Source of the DNA: Amborella trichopoda
Taxonomy: Eukaryota > Streptophyta > Magnoliopsida > Amborellales > Amborellaceae
Direction of reading: 5' to 3'
DNA length: 64,000 nt
Assembly: GCF_000471905.2 (NCBI RefSeq)
Contig: NW_006494865.1
Location: 532,496-596,495 of the forward strand
Both the position numbers and the translations under genes were made by a program. Under the pieces are notes generated by a model. The model ran no database searches and had not been told where the DNA came from. It worked only from the letters and a program-made list of their open reading frames with translations. Below, piece by piece: positions 45,340-56,332 of this stretch; position 1 is the stretch's first letter; each line of letters starts with the position of its first letter.

Positions 45340-47149
45340 TCACTAACTCCTCCCTTTCAAATAAGCCAAGTGGGGCCATCCATGCTCTGCTTAGGCATTC
45401 TACTCTGTGGTATTGACAACCTAAGGAGTTGACAAAAAAAAGAACAGGAAAAAAGGATGAGCTTAGTCAACCCCTAAGAGATTGAAGGACTTGGAAGCTG
45501 AGAGTGACACCAAGTTTGAAAATCGAAGCTCGAGTGAAGCAGTCCAAAGAGGAAATATTCTATAAGATTCTATCAGATACCGACCAGGGGCAAGGAAAAT
45601 CTAAGAATAACCAAGACTAGGACCTCCCTGCCACTTGAAAGAATGAAGGATGATCGAGTTCTTATCTAGTTTTTTAGGACAAAGTGCCACAATAAGGAGA
45701 AAAGACCACCAACTCTTCTCCTCCTCCTCTATTTCCGTCTTCTTCAAAAGAAAATAAAAGAACAAAAATCCGTCGAGATGAAAATTGAAAAGAATTTTGA
45801 GCATTGGAAAAAAAAAAACGATTGGGCTGAATACCCAAAAGGGACTCTAGCGATAGAGAAAGAAAAAAAAAAAAAATCCACTAGGCTGAAAATCCGAAAG
45901 GAACCCTAAGCGTTGAAAACAAGGCTGCCGGGCTAAACACCCGAAAGGGACCCCGGGGGATAGAAAAATAGAACGCCTTTATCTTTTCATCTCTTCTAAA
46001 AAATCTTCAGAAATTCTTCTCTTTTCAAGTCAGAATGGCGTCAGAAAGCAAAGGAAGGCATCAGTCCAAGTAAAACTTGAAGAGACTCGACTATCCGAAC
46101 TTCAAAAGAATGGTAGTAGAGGAACAAAATTGGAAGTCCAAGGATATTTTGAGCACTCTGAGGCACATCTCATATTATCCAAGACATCGGTTTGCTCGAA
46201 AAAACAAGAAAAAGTCTTTCTTGAATTGTGACCTAAGAGCCAAATTGAAAGATAAGGCAGTACTTGGTGATTCCTTGTCCTCAAAGTCCCAAGTAGAGGC
46301 TCGACAATCTCATGAAAAAAAAAAAATGAAGAAGAGAGAGCTTTATGATAGCATGAGCCTAAACTCCTTACCAAAACTTGTTTTTCAAAATCTCTCATCC
46401 ATCTTCAAAAGTTTCCCCTATGTATTTCATGAGTTTTCAAAAACCTAAATTTCTTTTAGTTAAAACGCAGCCTGAAACTCTGTTTCTGTTTCAAAATTCA
46501 ATCTATCTTCAAAACAGTCTAAAATGTTTTTAAAAAATGAAGGAGTTTCATGGAGGTTTGGATACGATGCTTCCGCCACCACTAAATCCTGGATTTCCAT
46601 GCTTGTAAACCCTCAGGAAAACAAAGACCAACCCATAGGTTCCCATACCATAAACCCTGAACCTGTGGACCCCAAGAATTAGAATAAAAGGCGAACAAGA
46701 AATTCATATAGCCAAAAATTCACCATTCGATCATTTCTTCTAAATCAAAGTCCCATTCAATTGGAGAATCAGACCCCAAGAAAAAGGTCTAAATTCGAAG
46801 ATAACTACACTGGCAGCTTCCCAGGTAGCATTGGAATGACTACAACAAGGAGTGTCATTGGCTCAAAAATAGTATTGTTCCTGTTGACTGTCACTTCGGA
46901 TCCTAATTTTTGGAGACCTCTCAACCACACTAATTTACAGATAGCAGTGCCAATTCGATGTCTTACAGATCAAAAGCATCCATCGGCGTACCGCCTACCC
47001 AAAGGGTATTAGTCATTCAAACGAATGATCCCTCCAAAAATGTTTTCCTTCCCACCGTGTCTCAAGTGTCTACTTCTTTTCCATTCACCTGGTGCCGTGT
47101 CTCAGGTGTCTACTTCTTTTCCATTCACCTGGTGCCTTAGGTGAATATT
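45340..47149 (+). mobile_element. Element E: 3' untranslated region
   Basis: 1.8 kb without recognisable domains; short frames at 46077-46448 (plus) and 46102-46398 (minus) are not supported. Three copies of a 'ggctgaa..ccgaaaggga' motif lie at 45824, 45884 and 45930, and a perfect-looking 40-bp tandem duplication lies at 47055-47134, just before the polypurine tract. Confidence 0.55.
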
Positions 47150-47159
47150 AAAGAGGGAC
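47150..47159 (+). other. Element E: polypurine tract
   Basis: AAAGAGGGACAAT immediately precedes the TGTAGACA start of the 3' LTR, the usual form in plant gypsy elements. Confidence 0.8.
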
Positions 47160-47162
47160 AAT

Positions 47163-48366
47163 TGTAGACACTCCCTCGAAATTCTAGCTAAGGGAACTCC
47201 TAAAAACCTCGATTTCTGGTCCTAAAGGACCACACAAAGCCTAGTAGACCATAGACAATCTAGACCCAATTTAATTAACCTAATACTACCCAAATCCTAT
47301 CCCAACTTGAAGTAGAACCCAAGAGCTTTCCAACTGTCCAAGAATCGCCTGAATCGGGCCTACGGATAAAATGATATAATAAATGACGATTTAGTCCTTA
47401 TAAGACCAACCTGTCGGACCGCTGGCTGGGCTGTAATGGGTCTGACAGGCCCAGACGTAACTTGATGATGCATACATGGCATTTATGATGTAGTTAATGT
47501 ATTTTATGATGTAGTATGTGTGTTTTCTTTAATTAGATAAGGATAAAACTTTAAGATAAATCCAAAACAAACTCAAAAACAAATTAGGAAAAATTACCAA
47601 TGGAGTTCTATAAATACCCCCTTCATTACTCAAAAGAAAGAGACCAGAAACCACAAAGAAATACCTTAGAAATTCCTAAAATTAGAAAAATTGCCCAAAA
47701 ATATCAAAAATAGGAAAATCCCTTAGAAAATTCCTAAAAAATTAGAAAAAATCCTAACAAATCCCAAAAAATCACCAAATCATAGAAAATCTCAGAATTA
47801 ATATTCAACTTTTGGAGATCCCAAAACTTTTGGAAAACTAAGGAAATTATCTTCCAATTCTAAGAAAGACCTAGGTAGACCCTGCCTAAAATTTTTAGCT
47901 TTTCCCCCTGCCGTAGTAACCCTAGATCTAAGTCAAAGAACCTTAGATCTAATAAATTCCAGCAAGCAAAAGACATCCATAAAAACGAGATGGTGGCACA
48001 AATCAGAAGAGCGGCCTGATCCAAGCCCGAAACTCCTGGTTTTGGGTCCTGAGAGGTAGGTATATATTTCTTTGCTTAATTTAGTTTTTTTTTCTTTATT
48101 TAATTATCTGCTTTTTTTTTTTTTTTCTGAAAATTAATTCATTATTAGATTTAATTAAAATTAGAAGCGTTTTTATTTTAAAATACGGATTTGGAGCTAA
48201 CGCCTCCATTGGTCTCAGAAAAAAACTGAATCTATATAAATCTGAGATTTTTCAGACCCATAATTTAAGCGATACAACTTTCTCTACCTTCTCAAAAATA
48301 ACTCAGTTTTTACTAAGATTTGAGCAAATCTCATCACAAAGATCGACGCAGATAGGAGTGTAAACA
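47163..48366 (+). mobile_element. Element E: 3' LTR
   Basis: 1204 bp, TGTAGACACT at the start and GTGTAAACA at the end. A TATAAATA at 47609-47616 matches the 5' copy. The next base begins satellite sequence. Confidence 0.92.
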
Positions 48367-51245
48367 GTGTGCTTATCAAAAACATCATTACTTTTTGTTT
48401 AAAAAATTTATTTTAATAGGTAACTTAACCATTAAGCCAGGCCAAATTTGAAATTTGAACAAAAGCATCATGACAGTTTGAAGTTAGTGTCCTAGAATTT
48501 TATTTGTATAGTGCCCTAGTTTTTTAGTAAAAACTTCACTTTACCCTTTATGGAGATGACAAAAGTACACCTTGTCATGTAGTAATATTTACAAAATTGC
48601 CCTTAATTAATAATGAAGGCATCTCAAAAAATAACTTTTTTTCAAACATAGACTACAAATTTAGTAAATCCACCCTTCACAAAACTCTCTCTATCTTTAA
48701 CCATTGTAGTTTGTAAGGTTGTAATGTTTAGATTATCCCTTAGTGATAGGGTTTGTCTAGGGTTAACAACCCCTCAAACTACAAATGATAAAGTTAGAAG
48801 GGTTTGTGATGGATATGTTTATAAAAAAGATCATTATTTTTTTTAAAAAAATTATTTTTAATGGTAACTTAACCATTAAGCAAGGAAAAATTTTAAATTT
48901 TTACAAAAGTACATTGGCATTTTGGAAGTTAGTGCCCAGAAATTTTATTTGTAGAGTGTCCTTACCTTTAAGTAAAAATGTCAAATTTACCTTTTATAAA
49001 GATGACAAAAGTACACGTTGTCTTGTAGTAACATTTACAAAATTGCTCTTACCTAATTATGAAGAAATCACAAAAAGTAATTTTTTAAAAAAATTTGAAT
49101 AGAAAATTAGTAAATCGACCTTGAACAACTCTCTCTATCTTTAACCTTTGTAATTTGAAGGGTTGTGAAGTTTAGATTATCCTTAGTGAAACGGTTCGTC
49201 GAGAGTTAACAACCCCTCAAAATATAAAGGTTAATGTTAGAAGGGGTTGTGATGCGTGTGTTTATAAAAAAAGATCATTACTTTTTGTTTAAAAAATTAT
49301 TGTAATAGATAACTTTACCATTAAGCAATGTTGAAATTTTTACAAAAATTCAATAGCATTTTGGAAGTTAGTGTCCTGAAATTTTATTAGTAGAGTGCCC
49401 TTGCGTTTTAGTAAAAATTTCAACTTTACCATTAATGGAGATGACAAAAGTACCCCTTGTCTTGTACTAATATTTAAAAATTTGCCCTTACTTAGAGATG
49501 AAGATATCACAAAAAGTAACTTTTTAAAACAAATAGACTACAAAATTAGTAGATCAACTCTTCACTATTCTCTCTATCTTTAACCTTGGTAATTTGAAGG
49601 GTTCTGAAGTTTAGATTATCCCTTAGTGATAGGGTTTGTCTAGAATTTACAACCGCTCAAAATGCAAAGGTTAAAGTTTGAAGGGTTGTGATGGGTGTGT
49701 TCATCAAAAATATCATTACTTTTTATTTAAAAACTTATTTTAATAGGTAACTTAACCATTACGCAAGAAAAAATTTGAAATTTTTACAAAAGTATAATGG
49801 TATTTTGGAAGTTATTGTCCTGATATTTTATTTGTAGAGTGCTCGAGTCTTTTAATAAAAAATTTAAGTTTACCATTGATGGAAATGACAAAGTACACTT
49901 TGTCATGTAATAATATTTACAAAATAACCCATACTTAATGAAGAAGTTATCACAAAGCGTATCTGTTTTAAAAAAAATAAACTACATAATTAGTAAATCC
50001 ACCCTTTACAACTCTCTATATCTTTAACCTTTATAATTTGAAAAGTTGTGAAGTTTATATTATCCCATAATGATGGGGTTTGTAAAGAGTTAACAACCCC
50101 TCAAAATACAAAGGTTAATGTCAGAAGGGGTTGTGATGGGTGTGTTTATCAAAAAGATCATTACTTTTTGCTTAAAATTTTAGTTTAATAGGTAAGTTAA
50201 CTATTAAGCAAGGGCAAATTTAAAATTTTTATAAAAGTACAATGACATTTTGGAAGTTAACGTCCTCGAATTTTATTTAAAGAGTGCCCCAGTCTTTTAG
50301 TAAAAATTTCAATTTTACCATTTATGGAGATGAAAATAGTACACCTTGTCTTGTAGTTATATTTACAAAATTACCCTTACTTGATGGTGAAGATATCACA
50401 AAAAGTAACTTTTTTTAAAAAAAATAGAGTACAAAATTAGTAGATCCAATCTTCTCTACTCTCTATATCTTTATCCTCTGTAATTTGAAGGGTTGTGAAG
50501 TTTAGATTATCCCTTAGTGATAGGGTTTGTCTAGAGTTTACAACGGCTAAAAACACAAAGGTTAAAGTTTGAAGGGGTCTTGATGAGTGTGTTTATAAAA
50601 AATATCATTATTTTTTATTTAAAAAATTATTTTAATATAAGCCAGGGAAAATTTGAACTCTTTACTAAAGTACAATGGTACATTGGAAGTTAGTGTCCTG
50701 GAATTTTATTTGTAGAGTGCGCTTATCTTATAGAAAAAAATTCAACTTTACCCTTTATGGAGATGACAAAAGTACCCATTATCTTGTAGAAATATTTAGA
50801 AATTTTCCATTACTTAATGAGTAAGATATCACAAAAAGTAACTTTTTAAAAAACATAGACAACAAAAATAGTAAATCCACCCTTCATAACTCTTTCTATC
50901 TTTAACCTTTGTAATTTGAGGAGTTGTGAAATTTAAATTATCCCGTAGTGATAGGATTTTTCTAAAGCTAACAACCCCTCAAAATACAATCGTTAAAGTA
51001 AGAAGGGGTAGCGATGGGTGTGTTTATCAAAATGAACGTTACTCTTTGTTTAAAAATTTATTTTAATAGGTAACTTAACCATTAAGCAAGGGAAAATATG
51101 AAATTTTTACCAAAGTACAATGGCATTTTTGTAGTTTGTGTTCTAGAATTTTATTTGTAGAGTGTCAATGTCTTTTAATAAAAATTTCAACATTACCCAT
51201 TAGGCAGATGATAAAAGTACCTATTGTCATGCAACAATATTTATA
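48367..51245 (+). repeat. AT-rich satellite, array 3
   Basis: About six and a half monomers, with 'gtcctggaatttta'-type markers near 48486, 48931, 49370, 49814, 50262, 50692 and 51137 (spacing about 430-448). It continues the monomer interrupted by element E at 38905, so arrays 2 and 3 were one array. The right end changes to chromovirus sequence at about 51245. Confidence 0.93.
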
Positions 51246-51800
51246 GAGTGCTTCGCAATAGCAAAATGTTCACTACATGTTTGACAAAGAGCCGTGCTGC
51301 CTCTTCCGCAGTGCAGTTCCATGGGGCCACTATGAAGGTTGCATACTTTGATAATCGGTCCACCACTATGAAGGTTGCATACTTTGATAATGCAGCCAAA
51401 GTGTGCTGCATGCGTGGGTGGCAAGCCCACTACGTGTCATGGTACTCTTTGAGGAGTTCCTTTCGTGGTTCTCCGTACTTAGAAGATACGATGACCTTTG
51501 GTGATCAAGAAGCCCTCCTTGATCCGAAACCGCTGAGTCGTTCCCTCTCTTGCCTGCTCCATGAGGGTCTTTGCTAGTGCATCATTTTCCAACCCTTCCA
51601 TGATGCGGTCTGGTAGGGTGCTTTGTATCCTCTCTATGGTTGCCACGGCTTCTATTTTCATGGCAGCCAACTCCGCCTTCCTGCTTAAGGAGTCTGTAAC
51701 CTGGTTAGTCTTCTCAGGCTTGTACTCGAGCACCATATCAAACTCGCCCAGAAAGTCATGCCACCGCACTTGCTTGGGAGTCAGTTTCTTCTAATTCAAG
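51246..51800 (-). pseudogene. Element F: RNase H end and integrase N-terminal half
   Basis: Minus frame 51769-51479 reads 'WHDFLGEFDMVLEYKPEKTN' (end of RNase H), 'VTDSLSRKAELAAM' and 'FRIKEGFLITKGHRI'. It is continued as 'KELLKEYHDT*WACHPRMQ' (about 51455-51400, zinc finger, middle missing) and 'DRLSKYATFIVAPWNCTAEE' (about 51355-51297) up to 'ARLFVKHVV' (about 51271). A repeated 29-bp block (51335-51387) duplicates the 'LSKYATFIV' coding stretch. Satellite begins just beyond. Confidence 0.8.
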
Positions 51801-52136
51801 AAGTAGTTGGTTGTCACGTTATCCGTCTTCGCCACGAACCTTTGACCCTAGAAGATAGTGTCTCCATGTCCTTAGACAATGCACTATCGTTGTCATCCCC
51901 TTCTCTTAGACCTTCTACCTCCTCTCCGTGTCATTGAGCTTTCGGCTTTCATAGGCCATTGGGTGGCCCTCTTGCATTAGTACTCCACCTAAGGCGAAGT
52001 CCGATGCATCTGTATGAACCTCAAACGGCTTATTGTAGTCAAGTAAGCATAGCACCGGGTCACTTGTTACGACCTTTTTTAGATCTTCAAAAGCTCTCTG
52101 ACATGCCTAGCAATATTTGGCACTCATCCTACCTGC

Positions 52137-52990
52137 TCAGTCCTTCTTGAGGAGATCCGTCAGTGAGCCACTCTTCCTGAGTAGCCGAGGATGAACCGCC
52201 GATAGTAGTTCACTAGCCCGAGGAAAGACCTTCATCCCCTTGGTTGGTGTAGGCCTTTCTTTTATGGCCTTGATCTTCCAGTTGTCCACCTTGATTTTCC
52301 CACCCCCAATCCAATGCCCTAGGAACAATATCTCACAAAGGGCCAAGGAGCACTTTTCTTACAAAACATAAGAATTCTTCTTCCTTAGCTGCTCAAACAC
52401 ATTCCGTAGGTGCTCTAGGTCTTCTTTTAATGGCTATAAACCACTATGTCATCAAGAAAGACACTACGAACTTGTCTAAGTAGGTGTGGAAGATCTCATT
52501 CATAATAGTACAAAAGGTGGTAGGGACATTTGTTAAGCCAAAAGGCATTACTAGGAAGCACCGTACCTTGTTATGTAAGTCATCTTGGGCTCATCCCCTT
52601 CGGCGATCTGCACCTGTTAGAAAGAAGCCATCGCCCTTAGATCTAACTTAGAGAAGTATCTCACGCTTCCCAGTTGATCGAATAGGTCCGCGATCAAGGG
52701 AATGGGATACTTATTTTTTATTGTCACCTTCTTTAGTGCCCGATAATCAATGCATAGTCGTAGGCTCCCATCATGCTTCTTTTGAAATAGCACTGAGGCT
52801 CAATGGGGTGCTTTCGCGGGTTGAATGAATTTGGCATGGGTATTTTAGTTGTTTCCATAGTCCCTCCATTTCGGGAGGTGCCATCCGGTATGGGGCCAAT
52901 GCTGGGGGCTTGGCTCCTGGCTCCAACTCTATCTTATGATCTACAGCCCTCCTTGGAGGCAGTACCTCGGATAGCTCTTGGGGCATCACA
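52137..52990 (-). pseudogene. Element F: reverse transcriptase
   Basis: From 52989 down: 'PPRRAVDHKIELEPGAKPPA' (N-terminal RT), '[19 protein letters not shown]' (about 52660-52600), '[15 protein letters not shown]'-like sequence (about 52555-52510), and 'FLDDIVV' with the catalytic Asp pair (about 52467-52440, after a one-base shift). The thumb region is 52346-52137 ('LGHWIGGGKIKVDNWKIKAI'). The stretch 51800-52137 holds further RNase H sequence in broken frames. It copied element RNA to DNA in the parent. Confidence 0.8.
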
Positions 52991-53001
52991 TCTTCAAACT
53001 C

Positions 53002-53460
53002 TCAAAGCACCTCTTGCACTTTTTGAGGTATGGGCTTCTCCCCTGACCCCTCTTCCTCTAGTAAGGCTGCTACAAATGTGGCTTGACCCTTCTTCAAGCC
53101 TTTCTCCAGTTGTAGAGTTGACACTACCTCAACTCCCTTCCCCTTTGTAGGGACCATGCATGAGGCTTGCTCATTAAAGAGGCATATTGTTCCCATAAAA
53201 GGCATAGGGATTATTTTAGCAGCGCTAATTCAGCCTATATCCCAAAAAGCACTTGAAAATTGTCTAAAGGAACAGTTAGACAGTTGGGCTTACCTGTCCA
53301 TGCGTCGAGCTGTATGGGCACTTCTTTAGCCAACCCTGAGACGGCTCGGGCCTCTGAATTGACGGCCTTCATCTGGCTTGAGTCGCTCTCCAGCTTGAGG
53401 TTCAGCCGACGTGCCTCCTGATACGCCACAAAGTTGTGTGCCGGTGTCTATCATAGCCTT
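53002..53460 (-). pseudogene. Element F: protease and protease-RT linker
   Basis: The minus strand reads 'INGKPTKAMIDTG' with the D-T-G active site at 53448-53440, then after a one-base shift 'HNFVAYQEARRLNLKLESD' (53429 downward), 'IQLDAWTGKPNCLTVPLDNF' and, in another frame, the linker 'MPFMGTICLFNEQASCMVPT' (53205 downward). This is a chromovirus-type protease in correct order, inactivated by the shift. Confidence 0.75.
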
Positions 53461-53499
53461 TGTAGGTTTTCCATTGATAGACACTTCCACATATATAAG

Positions 53500-54540
53500 C
53501 TCTCATGCTTGGGGCTTGACTTCCTTCACTTGCCCCTTCAATGCATTGAGCAGCCTTAGAGCCCCCATCTTGGGCTCATCTTCCCTGGCTTGGGCTTGTA
53601 TGGTGTTCAAGGACAGCAGCTTTTTGGGGCAACTGCATGCTTGGTGTGGGCCATTACATATAAAGCATTCAGAACTCCAACCCAAATGATTAGGGATTAC
53701 CTTGGAGTCCTGACCCTTTAAGGGAGTTGGGAGCCTCCTTTTTCACCGTAGCGCCCTTCCTCTTAAAGGGCTTAGCTGGTTTGGACTTGCCACTAGGCTC
53801 CGCCTTGCGACTATAGTCGATGAGCCGCTCCACTGCTTCTTACGCCGAGGCTAAGTCCTGCACGAGACGCCTCTGTAGCTCCGCCTCCGGCCACAGTTGT
53901 AAGCCATCCAAGAAGTAGGATAGCTTGTCCTTTTTCGTCATATCCCTTATGTCAAGCATTAGGGTCGAGAACTGCTTGACATAGTCACGAATAGAGCCCG
54001 TTTGCTTAAGCTTCTTAAGGCTCTTCCATGAAAGGGACTCCACATTTGGAGGCAAGAACTGGGTCTTAAGCTCCCTCTTAAGGTCCTCCCATGTGTCGAT
54101 CTTGCACGGCCTGCTTTGCACATCCTCATAGCGGGTACGCCACCATAGCTTGGCATCTCCGGTGAGATTGTGTCTCTTGCACCATCGTAGCGTCGTGGCT
54201 CCGGAACGTGAATCTTAGGTGGGCCATTGGCCACCCCAACCTTGTCATTGCCAACAGCCCTATTCACAATATTGAGCTCCGTGGTGAGCTCCACCATTTG
54301 TGCATTGAGCACCCCAATAGCGCTCTTCACATCCTTGCCCAAGCCCTCGATGGTTTCTACCCACTCTTGTTGAGCCTTTTCAAAAGACAACTGGTGAGTT
54401 CCTCCACTACCTCAAGGTAGGTTTCTAACTCATCCACTCGCTCCTCTAGCTTGGTCAGGCGGTCCTTGGTGTGTAGCTTCTCGCTAGTGCCTTTTTCCTG
54501 CGATGCCTCCACAAGGGACATGTATGAGGTCGACATGGTG
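53500..54540 (-). pseudogene. Element F: gag with zinc knuckle
   Basis: Starts at an ATG near 54537 ('MSTSYMSLVEASQEK'). Further on are 'FEKAQQEWVETIEGLGKDVK' (54385-54325), 'PPKIHVPEPRRYDGARD' (54220-54170), 'WEDLKRELKTQFLPPNVESL' (about 54091-54032) and 'SIRDYVKQFSTLMLDIRDM' (53995-53940). The zinc knuckle 'CFICNGPHQACSCPKK' lies at about 53670-53623. It has the plant chromovirus gag layout with coiled-coil N-terminus. Frame changes at about 54180-54110 and in the region 53840-53690. Confidence 0.85.
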
Positions 54541-54554
54541 ATGCCTAAATTGAG

Positions 54555-54566
54555 GCTCTGATACCA
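54555..54566 (-). other. Element F: primer-binding site (initiator tRNA-Met)
   Basis: The minus strand reads TGGTATCAGAGC two bases after the LTR end. This is the standard site complementary to the 3' end of initiator tRNA-Met used by many plant LTR elements. Confidence 0.9.
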
Positions 54567-54568
54567 CC

Positions 54569-55169
54569 TGTCACGGACTTCTAGTTTGATTTGACTTTAG
54601 CATGTGCGACACTTAGTACCCCAACCCACCAAGAGCACTAAGTCAGCCTACCCAGTTGCCCCACCTGGGTGTCTTTGCCTACACTACCCTCAAACCACAA
54701 CAAGTACTACAAGGGACAACTACCAGCACAAAGAGACTAGGCAAGCACTTGAGGAAATACCAAATGGTATTGATGTAAGAAGGGAAGCTTTATAAGAGAG
54801 TGAGCTATACAACACTTGAGCACTTAGGACTTGATGCCCAACAAGTGAGGGTTCTCCCCTCTATAGGGGTAGGGGGGCCTTGGAATCGATGGCTAGGATA
54901 GCTCCACATGGGAACCAACAGTTATGGACCCTTTTTGAGCTCTATTGGCTTCTAAAGGGTTCCTCACATTTTTCACATGCCATATTATAGAATTTTCTAT
55001 TCCCACATGGACTCTAGCCTTTCTACATGTCTCTAGAGTCTTCTAGACTACATGCCTCTCTACATTAGGGTCTTCTAGAGACCTCTACACTCACTCATAT
55101 GTGCATTTTCCTAGGCCTTGTGTAAGTTTCTTTGCACTATGTACAATCATTCAGGCTTGGCCTGTGACA
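54569..55169 (-). mobile_element. Element F: the single LTR (601 bp)
   Basis: On the minus strand it runs TGTCACAGGCC ... AGTCCGTGACA, with TGTCAC/GTGACA ends. A TATAAA lies at 54794-54789. It is bordered by the polypurine tract of one internal region and the primer-binding site of the other. Confidence 0.9.
54789..54794 (-). promoter_or_regulatory. TATA box in LTR of element F
   Basis: The minus strand reads 'ctcttataaagcttccc' at about 375 bp from the LTR start. It is the only convincing TATA in the LTR; the role is inferred from position. Confidence 0.5.
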
Positions 55170-55183
55170 ATCCTGCCCCACCG
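55170..55183 (-). other. Element F: polypurine tract
   Basis: The minus strand reads CGGTGGGGCAGGAT directly before TGTCACAGG, so the integrase-containing piece really ends in a proper 3' terminus of the element. Confidence 0.75.
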
Positions 55184-55189
55184 AATGGT

Positions 55190-56112
55190 GTTGACATCCT
55201 CGTCGATTTGCCACGTAGATACTCGTTGATCTGCTTCTCAAATTGCCACAAAATCGCATCGCGCTACCAGTTTGCTTCGCTCTCTAGTAGGCCTTTCCAT
55301 TTCACTACGTCTTGTTTGTGCTTGGCGACACCTCTGCTGCTACTTGTGCGGTCCACTAAGATATACTCGACCGCTTTATCACAAGAGGTTACCGTATTAG
55401 GAGGTGCGTGCCCCTCAAACGTGTTTCGTGCTTCATCCTCTTAATCCTTATGATATGGTTGAAAGTTTGTTGCATGGAACATAGGATGTAGCTTTAATCT
55501 CTAGGCAGCTGGACCTAGTAAGTTGCCTTGCTAACCTTTCCTAGGATTGCGAAAGGCCCATCATACCTTCTTACCATTCCCTTGTGCACGTTTCTGTATG
55601 CCTTTAGTTAGTTAGGTTGGAGCTTTATCATCACCAAGTTTCCAACCTTGAAGTAGGCAGACCTTCTCCCCTTATCAGCCCACTTCTTCATCCTCCCAGC
55701 TGACTTCTCCACGTATGCTTTTGCTATCTCTGTTTGTTCTTGCCAATCGTTTACATATAAGCTGCTGGGCCCTTTCCCTCATAGCTAGCCGCAACCATGT
55801 GGGGAGCCAGGGGTTTCTGCCTATGGCTTGCTCAAACGGACTTCTATGGGATGTTGAGCTCTTTTGCAAATTGTAGCAAAATTGTGCCACGTCCAAGAGT
55901 TGCACCCAGTCCTTCTGGTTGCCACTCACAAAGTGCCTCAAGTACTCCTCCAGTAAGGCATTTGTCCTCTCAGTCTGGACATGTGTCTGGGGATGAAGGG
56001 CAGCGGTGAAGTTTAATTAGGACCCCAGCAGTCTAAAAACCTCCATCCAGAACTTCCCTGTAAGGGGATCCCTATCGCTTATTATGCTGCATGGTATCCC
56101 CCAATACTGAAC
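55190..56112 (-). pseudogene. Element F: integrase core C-half and C-terminus
   Basis: From 56112 downward the minus strand reads 'VQYWGIPCSIISDRDP', 'TGKFWMEVFRLLGS*LNFTA', 'ALHPQTHVQTERTNALLEEY' (second Asp and Glu of the D-D-E core), then 'LRHFVSGNQKDWVQLLDVAQ' and 'FCYNLQKSSTSHRSPFEQAI' (55941 downward). Beyond 55675 further C-terminal sequence is frameshifted ('VGNLVMIKLQPN'-like near 55640-55605). It is linked to the polypurine tract. Confidence 0.85.
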
Positions 56113-56310
56113 CTCTTAAATGTAGTAAAATTCCCAGTTTCAGAAATAGCAAGAGGAGGGTAAAGCACTCACAAAGCGGAGGGCTTTCTTCGTTGCGTAA
56201 CAGTATACTGAAGCAAAGTGCGTAAGCACTGAGCGAGACAAAGAGTAAAGCGAGTGCGAAGAGTGCTACGCAAGCCTACACTGGCTTACGTACGCTAAAT
56301 AAAAAGAGCT

Positions 56311-56332
56311 AAGGGCTTTCTCCTGAGCCCTT
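56311..56332. other. Hairpin in mitochondrial-like segment
   Basis: AAGGGCT (56311-56317) and AGCCCTT (56326-56332) form a 7-bp stem with an 8-base loop. A second hairpin, GCGTTCTC/GAGAACGC, lies at 56772-56793. Confidence 0.6.

Larger units (their letters stand above)
38906..48366 (+). mobile_element. Element E: Tat-lineage Ty3/gypsy retrotransposon nested in satellite
   Basis: Complete in outline: 5' LTR (38906-40093), primer-binding site, leader, protease, RT, RNase H, second RNase H, integrase remnant, 3' region, polypurine tract and 3' LTR (47163-48366). The flanks are both satellite. The five bases before (ATGTT) and after (GTGTG) occupy the same position of the monomer, as expected for a 5-bp target duplication that has since diverged. 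Gag is absent, and the integrase core is deleted, so the copy could not move by itself. The LTRs differ at many positions, so the insertion is not recent. Confidence 0.9.
51246..56112 (-). mobile_element. Element F: chromovirus fragment with permuted order around one LTR
   Basis: In minus-strand order: integrase core C-half (56112 to 55190), polypurine tract, one LTR (55169-54569), primer-binding site, gag, protease, RT, RNase H, integrase zinc finger and core N-half (to 51246). Both ends break inside the integrase core within a few tens of bases of each other. RT and gag sequence resemble the Tekay/Del-type chromoviruses of plants (inference). Multiple frameshifts and stops exclude activity. 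Confidence 0.85.

Noticed and set aside
24106-51245. Recurring 60-105 codon frame in satellite monomers ('FTLYGDDKSTPCLVV')
   Set aside because: It is open only in some copies and broken in most, with no bias to silent changes visible. It is best explained as chance in AT-rich DNA.
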